A DNA stretch of 29,879 bases from an uncultured Chromatiaceae bacterium. Lineage in GTDB: Bacteria > Pseudomonadota > Gammaproteobacteria > Enterobacterales > Alteromonadaceae. This document shows positions 24,266 to 29,879 of this stretch, in pieces. The stretch lies in NCBI GenBank assembly GCA_946481195.1, contig CAMLNG010000002.1, positions 1 through 29,879 of the forward strand. The letters run 5' to 3'. Every line of letters begins with the position of its first letter. Positions within the stretch are counted from its first letter, which is position 1. The notes beneath the pieces are model-generated. The model ran no database searches, was not told the origin of the DNA, and was given only the letters and a program-made list of their open reading frames with translations. The position numbers and the translations under genes were made by a program.

Positions 24266-24652
24266 ATGACAGAACTGAAAAAAATCATGCATGTGGAAGA
24301 TGATCCTTCGATCCAGATGGTAGCCCGGGTTGCACTCGAAGCAGTCGGCCACTTCGAAGTCTGTACCTGTAACGGCGGCGCACAGGCACTGGAACAATAT
24401 CCACAATTTCAACCGCAGTTGATCCTGCTGGATGTGATGATGCCAGGGATGGACGGCCCCAGCACACTCAAACAGTTGCAACAGCAATTCGATTTAACTG
24501 ACGTGCCGGTGGTATTTATGACCGCCAAAGTGCAATCCAGCGAAATTGAATCTTACAAAGCCTTAGGCGCCAGCGATGTCGTGGTTAAACCCTTTGACCC
24601 TATGACCTTACCCAACCAAATCCGTCAGATCTGGCAGCGCCGGCAGGGCTGA
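24266..24652 (+). CDS. Stand-alone response-regulator receiver protein, CheY-like
   Basis: Encodes 128 residues, a single receiver domain with no output domain. The acidic pocket is E11-D12-D13, the phosphorylated Asp is D56 in LLDVMMPGMDG, with T86 (FMTAK) and K108 (VVKPFDP), so all residues for phosphorylation are present. The ATG at 24266 is preferred over one at 24251 because GCAGGA lies six bases upstream. No histidine kinase is nearby, so it is an orphan that must be phosphorylated by a kinase encoded elsewhere and act through protein contact. It converges on the FHA gene with a 20-base gap. Confidence 0.9.
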   Translation: MTELKKIMHVEDDPSIQMVARVALEAVGHFEVCTCNGGAQALEQYPQFQPQLILLDVMMPGMDGPSTLKQLQQQFDLTDVPVVFMTAKVQSSEIESYKALGASDVVVKPFDPMTLPNQIRQIWQRRQG

Positions 24653-24672
24653 CGCCCCGCCAACACCCTTTG

Positions 24673-25647
24673 TTATTCGGCAGGTTCCAGCCGGGCTTCA
24701 TCAGTCAGCCGGAATAACTCGGCACTTTCCTTGTCAAACCCGGCACTGTCTATCGGCTTATTCAGATAAAAAGTCAGTGGCATCAGGCTATTGTCGAATT
24801 GTGGTGCTAACTGCCCCTGATCTTCAAACAACACCGACACCGCCACGCCCTGCAGACTCAGTAACAAGCCAAGTCCGGTCGCCAGCGCGACTTTCCGCAC
24901 GACCGACAGCTGCAACGCCAGATAAAAGTTTGCCGACAACAACAAAATCACCAAAGCGGTTTGACCGATATCCGCCAGCCAGACCACAGCAGCAGCACCG
25001 TCCAGGCTGAAATTCAGCACTGTCATCAGCGCCTGCCAGCATTCCATCAACACCACAACACTAAAAGTAATACCAAGCTGTGGCAGAAACCGGGCCTCGT
25101 GTTGATTGATTTTGGCCCAGAGTGCCAGCAATGCCGGCCACAACGCGAGGCCGAGCATCAATAACGGTAAATTCAGCAGATTACGCGACCAGCGCCCTTG
25201 GCCTGGCTCCGGCGCTGTCAGCCACAGGCCGAATAATTCTTCAGCAATCAAAAACAGCGCCAGCAATACAATCAGCGCAGGATGACCAAAGCGACGCAGG
25301 CGTTGCTCAATATTATTAAAAGGTAGGGCCGGCGGCACCGGATGGTGTTCGTCATAAACCCGAATAGCCTGCTCGCCCAGCCAGCATAACTGACCGCTCT
25401 GCAGCTCGGTACTTTGCGTCACAGCCACCGAGGGCTCGACAAAACTGCCATTGAGCGAAGCCAAATCGACCAGCTGCCAGCGACCGTCTTCCGCCTGTAC
25501 CAGCTCAGCATGGTGCGGGCTGACATGTTTGTCATACAGGATGAGATCATTGTTATAGGCGCGGCCCAGCGCAATCCGTGTTTGGGCAAAACGATGGCGC
25601 TCTGTCACTTTATGCTGTTTATTCAGCACTTCAATAATTATTGCCAT
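24673..25647 (-). CDS. FHA-domain integral membrane protein
   Basis: Encodes 324 residues. The N-terminal forkhead-associated domain (about 20-90) has the conserved set LGR (27-29), SPHH (43-46) and LNGSF (65-69), which binds phosphothreonine peptides. It is followed by about five hydrophobic spans (near 123-143, 157-178, 190-210, 219-247 and 253-272) and a hydrophilic tail. The FHA part should face the cytoplasm, which is inference from its usual role. Its ATG overlaps the end of the protease gene by ten bases, so the two are coupled. No Ser/Thr kinase gene is seen in the window. The family of the membrane half is unknown to me. Confidence 0.85.
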   Translation of the reverse strand: MAIIIEVLNKQHKVTERHRFAQTRIALGRAYNNDLILYDKHVSPHHAELVQAEDGRWQLVDLASLNGSFVEPSVAVTQSTELQSGQLCWLGEQAIRVYDEHHPVPPALPFNNIEQRLRRFGHPALIVLLALFLIAEELFGLWLTAPEPGQGRWSRNLLNLPLLMLGLALWPALLALWAKINQHEARFLPQLGITFSVVVLMECWQALMTVLNFSLDGAAAVVWLADIGQTALVILLLSANFYLALQLSVVRKVALATGLGLLLSLQGVAVSVLFEDQGQLAPQFDNSLMPLTFYLNKPIDSAGFDKESAELFRLTDEARLEPAE

Positions 25648-26900
25648 GACACAGCCCCACTGAATTTCTGACTAAAGGCTCTGGCGGTTTCCTGACTAAC
25701 ACCTGACAGTGTGTAGTGACTGACCAGCCCCTGCTGTTGCTGATCCAGCGATGCCGCCAGATACAACACATCGTACAAACCGGCATAGTCACGATAAGCC
25801 CGCACGCAGTAAATCGTCTTCGCATGGTGGCCACCGGCCAGACGCACTACCCGGTGCTGGCACTCAAATGCGGTCACATCTTCCTTTAGCGCCTGATTGT
25901 CGGCACTGGCGCGGGAAATGTTTTGTTCGTACAGGCTAAAAAACTGCAACGGATGTAAGTCTTTGGCTTCCAGCCACTCAAACTGCATCTCCACCCGGCC
26001 AGAAGTGAAATGCTGCGACAGGAAAATTTCTTCGCTCTGACTACAAAAAGCTGTGACTTTTTTCAGCGTTTCTTTATCTTTTTCCACATTAGATTCGCCC
26101 CAGCAGCGCACAAAAGGCACCACTTCATCCGGCACTTTACCGGTGCCAAAGTCTTTGAGTTTCCAGTCGGCATTGAGAATTTGGCTGAACATCGCTTGCT
26201 GGCTGCTCAGCAGCTGGCGTTCGATATCCGCTTTTAAGTCTTTGCTTTGTCCTTCGCGCTGATAACGCGCCAATAACTGTTGCAACGCATCGGCCGGTAC
26301 CAGAAAACCGAGCTGATTGCCCGCGGAAGCCACATTAATGCCGACCACCTGGCCACTGGCATCCACTGCCGGGCCACCGCTCATACCGGAATTGACCGCG
26401 CCGGTAAAATGGATCCGTGGGTAATAACTGTATTTCTGCAGACCGTTGTAAGTACCTGGCACCAGAATCATGCCAAGGTCATGCGGATTGCCCAGCGAAT
26501 AAATCGTCGCGCCCTGCACCGGTTTGACAGTCTGAATTTTAAATGGCTGCGGCGCGCGGTAATCGGTGCTGACTAACGCCAAATCATTGATCACATCAAC
26601 TGCCAGCACCTGCAATGTCCCTTTTTGCTGACTGGCATTGAGATATTCCAGCTGGTATTTTTCCGGCGATAAAACGGCTTCAGACACGACATGATAATTG
26701 GTGACGACCAGAGCCGGTTCTTCCAGCACAAAGCCGGTGCCAATCGCGGCTTTGGCCCCTGAGGCCTGTTCCAGTACCCGGACCTGCAATAACGCCGGTT
26801 CAAAACGGGCAAATAACTGTTCAGCGGAATCGGCCCGGCCCTGGGCACTGCTGAACAACAGCACTGACAACAAAGCGCAGTAATAAGTCTGCAAGCGCAT
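25638..26900 (-). CDS. Exported trypsin-like serine protease with Cys-containing C-terminal domain
   Basis: Encodes 420 residues. The start ATG at 26900 has AAGGA six bases upstream, and the signal peptide begins there (cut near AQG or GRA, residues 21-23); an upstream start at 26921 is rejected. The S1/trypsin-like domain (about 30-210) has the triad H70 (VVTNYHVV), D106 (INDLALV) and S174 (NSGMSGGPAVD), as in DegP/HtrA-type proteases. There is no PDZ domain. Instead, a C-terminal region of about 200 residues carries four cysteines, one each in VRCWGES, TAFCSQ, FECQH and IYCVRA, suggesting two disulfides in the periplasm. It is coupled to the FHA membrane protein gene. Substrate is unknown. 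Confidence 0.88.
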   Translation of the reverse strand: MRLQTYYCALLSVLLFSSAQGRADSAEQLFARFEPALLQVRVLEQASGAKAAIGTGFVLEEPALVVTNYHVVSEAVLSPEKYQLEYLNASQQKGTLQVLAVDVINDLALVSTDYRAPQPFKIQTVKPVQGATIYSLGNPHDLGMILVPGTYNGLQKYSYYPRIHFTGAVNSGMSGGPAVDASGQVVGINVASAGNQLGFLVPADALQQLLARYQREGQSKDLKADIERQLLSSQQAMFSQILNADWKLKDFGTGKVPDEVVPFVRCWGESNVEKDKETLKKVTAFCSQSEEIFLSQHFTSGRVEMQFEWLEAKDLHPLQFFSLYEQNISRASADNQALKEDVTAFECQHRVVRLAGGHHAKTIYCVRAYRDYAGLYDVLYLAASLDQQQQGLVSHYTLSGVSQETARAFSQKFSGAVSWQ

Positions 26901-26920
26901 TGAATTTCCTTGTGATTGCA

Positions 26921-26935
26921 CCCGGCTGCGCCGGG
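26921..26935. other. Small hairpin between cnoX and the protease gene
   Basis: CCCGGC (26921-26926) pairs with GCCGGG (26930-26935) around TGC. No T-run follows on the minus strand. It may be an mRNA processing or partial termination point between the two genes. Confidence 0.35.
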
Positions 26936-26945
26936 GTTCAAGTGA

Positions 26946-26963
26946 TCAGACGATACCGTCTGA
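26946..26963 (-). other. Hairpin just after the cnoX stop
   Basis: TCAGACG (26946-26952) pairs with CGTCTGA (26957-26963) around ATAC, four bases beyond the cnoX stop codon. A run of T is lacking, so it is at most a weak terminator. Confidence 0.35.
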
Positions 26964-26967
26964 ATGA

Positions 26968-27813
26968 TTAATACAACAAACTATAGAGTTTGCGCCGGTA
27001 CTCACCGGCCAGTGCGTCACCTTTTGGTAACACCGCCAGCATATCTAACATTAGCTTCTTACTGTCTCCAAAGCTTAAATCCTGCTGCAGAATGCTGAAT
27101 AATAACGCCAAAGCGTCAGCGAAGCGCTGCACCTGCTGATATTGCACTGCCAGTTGCTGTTTCAGTTGCAGATTGGCGGGGTCAGCCGCCAGCTGTTGTT
27201 CCAGCGCCCGGATCTCCGGACTTTCCGCAGCTTGCTGCGCCAGTTCAATCAGCGCTTTGACCTGATGATATAAAGCATCCTGATCAGCCAGCAACACCGG
27301 CGCTAACAGCTCTTCTGCCAGTGCGATTTGGCCGAGTGACGCTGCGCAATAAGCCAGCTGCAGACGGGCATCCACGCGCTGCGGCGCCAGCTGATGGGCG
27401 CTTTTCAGCAGTGGGTAGGCTTCCTGCCACTGCTGTGCTTCCAGCAATGGTAATGCCTGCTGTAGCAGCAGGTCTTCCGGTTTGGGTAGAAATGGTTCCA
27501 GCCGGGCACGGACCTGCCCTTCAGTTTCCACACCGGCAAAGCCATCGACCGGCTGACCATTGCGGATAAACAGCACTGTTGGCAACGAGCGCACGCCAAA
27601 CTGCATCGCCAGCTGTTGTTCGGTGTCACAATTAACCTTGGCCAGCACTAAATGCTCTGGATAATCGCCGGCGATTTTTTCCAGTACCAACAGGATCTGC
27701 TGGCAAGGCTCATGCTGCGCAACCCAAAAATCAAAAATCACCAGCTTTTGCTGCGACAGCTCCAGTAATTCACGTACGTTGTCAAAACTGACATCAATCT
27801 GATTGCTTAACAC
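26968..27813 (-). CDS. cnoX: Chaperedoxin CnoX (YbbN): thioredoxin-like domain plus TPR region
   Basis: Encodes 281 residues, against 284 for E. coli CnoX. The thioredoxin-like domain (about 1-110) shows LVIFDFW, LAKVNCDTEQQLAMQFGVRSLPT (by motif, cis-Pro loop) and the family FIRNGQPVDGF. The usual CxxC is HEPC (34-37), so only C37 remains; E. coli also lacks the first Cys. The C-terminal part is helical and TPR-like, ending in YRRKLYSLLY, nearly identical to the E. coli end. The role is a holdase that guards substrates from oxidation and passes them to GroEL/DnaK. The GTG at 27813 is chosen because AGAGA lies eight bases upstream and the length then fits the family; the frame stays open far upstream, but that part does not look like this family. 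Confidence 0.9.
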   Translation of the reverse strand: MLSNQIDVSFDNVRELLELSQQKLVIFDFWVAQHEPCQQILLVLEKIAGDYPEHLVLAKVNCDTEQQLAMQFGVRSLPTVLFIRNGQPVDGFAGVETEGQVRARLEPFLPKPEDLLLQQALPLLEAQQWQEAYPLLKSAHQLAPQRVDARLQLAYCAASLGQIALAEELLAPVLLADQDALYHQVKALIELAQQAAESPEIRALEQQLAADPANLQLKQQLAVQYQQVQRFADALALLFSILQQDLSFGDSKKLMLDMLAVLPKGDALAGEYRRKLYSLLY

Positions 27814-28185
27814 CGATAAAATCTCTGTGCGAATGAAACTTTGCTTACTATGTGGCTGCGACCCTTGATTTGCAAGGCGTTGTGCTGATTTTATCCCCGC
27901 AGTGAACGCAAAAAAACTGCAGCGGATCCGCGAAAAAAGAGCTGGCAAGGCCGGACCAGATCCCGTAAAGTACGGCGTAGCGAGCCTGCCCATAAACCCG
28001 CCCTGACTGCGCTGCAGCGGAGGCGTATCCAACGATAAAGGCCGTAGTTTGATTTTTTTCACAGTCTTACCCCTGTGAATTCTCCACGTAAGCAGAATTG
28101 CTTGTCCCACGACAAGAACCCAACCGGCATGCCTATGGCTGATCGGTACACCTGTGCCTACGCAAACTATGAGACCTGAGTAAAA
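27814..28185. other. Divergent leader region between cnoX and ilvI
   Basis: These 372 bases hold no recognised gene. Seen in it: the decamer CTGCAGCGGA twice (near 27917 and 28013), a palindrome GCGGATCCGC near 27922-27931, a small hairpin CCGTA/TACGG (27963-27975), a run of T at 28053-28059 and a hairpin CTTGTC/GACAAG (28101-28116). A branched-chain-rich leader peptide was looked for and not found. The long spacing suggests a regulated leader for ilvI, which is inference. Confidence 0.5.
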
Positions 28186-29879
28186 ATGAGCCAACAACAC
28201 CAACCAGAACTGCTGTCTGGCGGCGCCATGCTGATTCGGGCCCTTCGTGATGAAGGAGTCGAATTCGTTTATGGTTACCCCGGCGGCGCCGTGTTACATA
28301 TCTACGATGCGCTGTTTCAGCAAACCGAGGTAAAACATGTGCTGGTCCGTCATGAGCAAGCCGCCACCCACATGGCGGATGCCTATGCCCGTGCCAGCGG
28401 AAAAGCCGGCGTGGTGCTCGTCACCTCAGGCCCCGGCGCCACCAATGCTGTCACCGGTATTGCCACTGCTTACATGGATTCGATTCCAATGGTGGTGATC
28501 TGTGGTCAGGTCATGAGCCATCTGATTGGCGATGATGCTTTCCAGGAAACCGACATGCTCGGCATCTCCCGCCCCATCGTCAAACACAATATGTCGGTAC
28601 GCAATCCGGCCGATATTCCCTATATGGTGAAAAAAGCTTTTTATATCGCCCAAAGCGGCCGGCCTGGCCCTGTGGTGCTGGATATTCCGAAAGATATGAC
28701 GATGCCGAACCAGAAGTTCCCATACGAATATCCGAAAGACATCAAATTGCGTTCTTACAACCCGAATGCCAAAGGCCATCCGGGCCAAATCAAAAAAGCG
28801 CTGCAAACCTTATTGGCCGCGAAAAAACCGGTGTTGTACTCCGGTGGCGGGGTGATTTTAGGTCAGGCCTCAGCAGAGCTGACCGAACTGGCGAAGAAAC
28901 TCAATCTGCCGGTCACCAACACGCTGATGGGGTTGGGCGCTTATCCGGCGACAGATCCGCAGTTTATCGGCATGCTCGGCATGCACGGTAGTTATGAAGC
29001 CAATCAGGCCATGCACAATGCCGACGTGATTTTTGCCGTGGGTGCGCGTTTTGATGACCGCGTTACCAACGCAACCAAGAAATTCTGCCCGAATGCGACC
29101 ATCATCCATATCGACATTGATCCGGCCAGTATTTCCAAAACCATCACAGCACACGTGCCGATTGTCGGTCTGGTGAAACCGGTGCTGCAGGAAATGCTGC
29201 ATCAGCTGGAAAAACACGGCAACACGCTGGACCAGGCGGCGCTGGGTCAGTGGTGGAATCAGATTAATCAATGGCGGGAAGTGCACGGTGGCCGCTTTGA
29301 GCACCGCACCGACCTGCTCAAACCTCAGTCGGTGATTGAAGCGGTCTGGCGTCACACCAAAGGCGATGCTTATGTCACGTCCGACGTTGGCCAGCACCAG
29401 ATGTTCGCGGCGCAGTATTACAAATTCGACAAACCGAACCGCTGGATCAACTCCGGTGGCCTCGGCACTATGGGCTTTGGCCTGCCGGCGGCGATGGGCG
29501 TCAAGCTGCATTACCCGGACGCCGAAGTGGTGTGTGTCACCGGTGAAGGCTCCATTCAGATGAATATTCAGGAGCTGTCGACCTGCAAACAATATGGTCT
29601 TGGCGTCAAAATCATCAATCTGAATAACGGCTACTTGGGCATGGTGAAGCAGTGGCAGGATATGAACTATGACTCCCGCTACTCCAGCTCTTATATGGAT
29701 TCGCTGCCGGATTTCGTCAAACTGGCGGAAGCCTATGGCCACGTCGGCATCCGCGTGACCAGCCCGGAAGAACTGGAACCGGCACTGGAGCGGGCATTCG
29801 CGCTGAAAGATAAACTGGTGTTCCTCGATATCCATGTCGACCCGAAAGAACACGTTTACCCGATGCAGGTACCTGGTGG
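28186..29879 (+). CDS. ilvI: Acetolactate synthase large subunit, IlvI type (3' truncated by window edge)
   Basis: The window holds 564 codons; E. coli IlvI has 574 residues, so only about ten are missing. With a small subunit it joins two pyruvates to acetolactate, or pyruvate and 2-ketobutyrate to acetohydroxybutyrate, at the head of valine, leucine and isoleucine synthesis, using thiamine diphosphate, Mg and [18 protein letters not shown] and [19 protein letters not shown] with the catalytic glutamate lie near the N-terminus; [13 protein letters not shown] [21 protein letters not shown] follows (by motif); [12 protein letters not shown] marks the middle domain; the ThDP motif is TGEGSIQMN...LNNGY, with Glu where E. 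coli has GDG. The ending [11 protein letters not shown] is typical of IlvI. The start ATG has only a weak upstream ribosome-binding match (GAG). The small-subunit gene should follow outside the window. Confidence 0.94.
   Translation, partial: MSQQHQPELLSGGAMLIRALRDEGVEFVYGYPGGAVLHIYDALFQQTEVKHVLVRHEQAATHMADAYARASGKAGVVLVTSGPGATNAVTGIATAYMDSIPMVVICGQVMSHLIGDDAFQETDMLGISRPIVKHNMSVRNPADIPYMVKKAFYIAQSGRPGPVVLDIPKDMTMPNQKFPYEYPKDIKLRSYNPNAKGHPGQIKKALQTLLAAKKPVLYSGGGVILGQASAELTELAKKLNLPVTNTLMGLGAYPATDPQFIGMLGMHGSYEANQAMHNADVIFAVGARFDDRVTNATKKFCPNATIIHIDIDPASISKTITAHVPIVGLVKPVLQEMLHQLEKHGNTLDQAALGQWWNQINQWREVHGGRFEHRTDLLKPQSVIEAVWRHTKGDAYVTSDVGQHQMFAAQYYKFDKPNRWINSGGLGTMGFGLPAAMGVKLHYPDAEVVCVTGEGSIQMNIQELSTCKQYGLGVKIINLNNGYLGMVKQWQDMNYDSRYSSSYMDSLPDFVKLAEAYGHVGIRVTSPEELEPALERAFALKDKLVFLDIHVDPKEHVYPMQVPG

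Noticed and set aside
27850..27888. Twelve-codon open frame (MWLRPLICKALC) as an ilv leader peptide
   Set aside because: Only four of twelve residues are Leu or Ile, there is no good ribosome-binding site, and no terminator/antiterminator pair follows at a suitable distance.
28129..28179. Sixteen-codon open frame ending seven bases before ilvI
   Set aside because: Not rich in branched-chain residues and lacking a clear ribosome-binding site; probably chance.
27814..28203. N-terminal extension of CnoX by 130 codons
   Set aside because: The family begins near SNQIDVSF, the GTG at 27813 has a suitable ribosome-binding site, and the resulting length agrees with E. coli CnoX. The extension also overlaps the start of ilvI on the other strand.
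28870..29853. Minus-strand open frame of 327 codons opposite ilvI
   Set aside because: It lies fully inside a strongly conserved acetolactate synthase gene; His/Arg/Phe-rich composition is typical of an antisense shadow.
1..29879. CRISPR array, tRNA, rRNA, insertion sequence or prophage
   Set aside because: No regular spaced repeats, no cloverleaf-like sequence, no transposase or phage gene was seen while reading both strands; all large frames are accounted for by cellular genes.

Overview
The window looks like a chromosomal segment of a free-living, chitin-degrading gammaproteobacterium. The gene set (fused kinase-like/GNAT ArgA, SpeA with SpeE, ProB with a PUA domain, tandem YihG-type acyltransferases, CnoX, an IlvI-type acetolactate synthase) and the base composition fit the Alteromonadales/Chromatiaceae area, for example Rheinheimera or Shewanella-like bacteria. 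That placement is inference from remembered protein similarity. No rRNA, tRNA, insertion sequence, prophage or CRISPR array was seen.

Region 1 (1-4957) is a chitin-utilisation operon read rightwards. It holds the end of a ChiA-type GH18 chitinase, a large multidomain GH18 chitinase with chitin-binding modules at both ends, and a GbpA-like AA10 lytic polysaccharide monooxygenase. A strong terminator closes it. Both intercistronic gaps carry a perfect hairpin just ahead of the next ribosome-binding site.

Region 2 (4958-6613) is argA, preceded by a long AT-rich leader with a good candidate ARG box. Region 3 (6614-12039) is a three-gene ABC system: a GldA-like ATPase, a fused GldF/GldG-like permease plus auxiliary protein, and a DUF4340 protein. 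It has its own promoter candidate and terminator. This is the least understood multi-gene system in the window.

Region 4 (12038-14789) has a short GlpD-like FAD protein on the minus strand, diverging from a conserved-looking protein of unknown function. Region 5 (14799-21142) is amino-acid and polyamine metabolism: proB-proA (translationally coupled), a YiaD-like OmpA lipoprotein, and divergent speE and speA (arginine to agmatine, and spermidine synthesis). Region 6 (21179-24182) has two tandem YihG-like acyltransferases converging on a CCYH-type methyltransferase, with overlapping stop codons.

Region 7 (24266-26967) has a stand-alone receiver protein and a two-gene unit of an exported trypsin-like protease followed by an FHA-domain membrane protein. 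Region 8 (26968-29879) has cnoX and, divergently, an ilvI-type acetolactate synthase large subunit cut by the window edge, with a 372-bp leader between them.

Most genes are ordinary housekeeping or degradative genes. The parts that deserve attention are the Gld-like transporter operon, the protease/FHA pair, the unknown protein at 13290-14747, and several regulatory structures in leaders and gaps.
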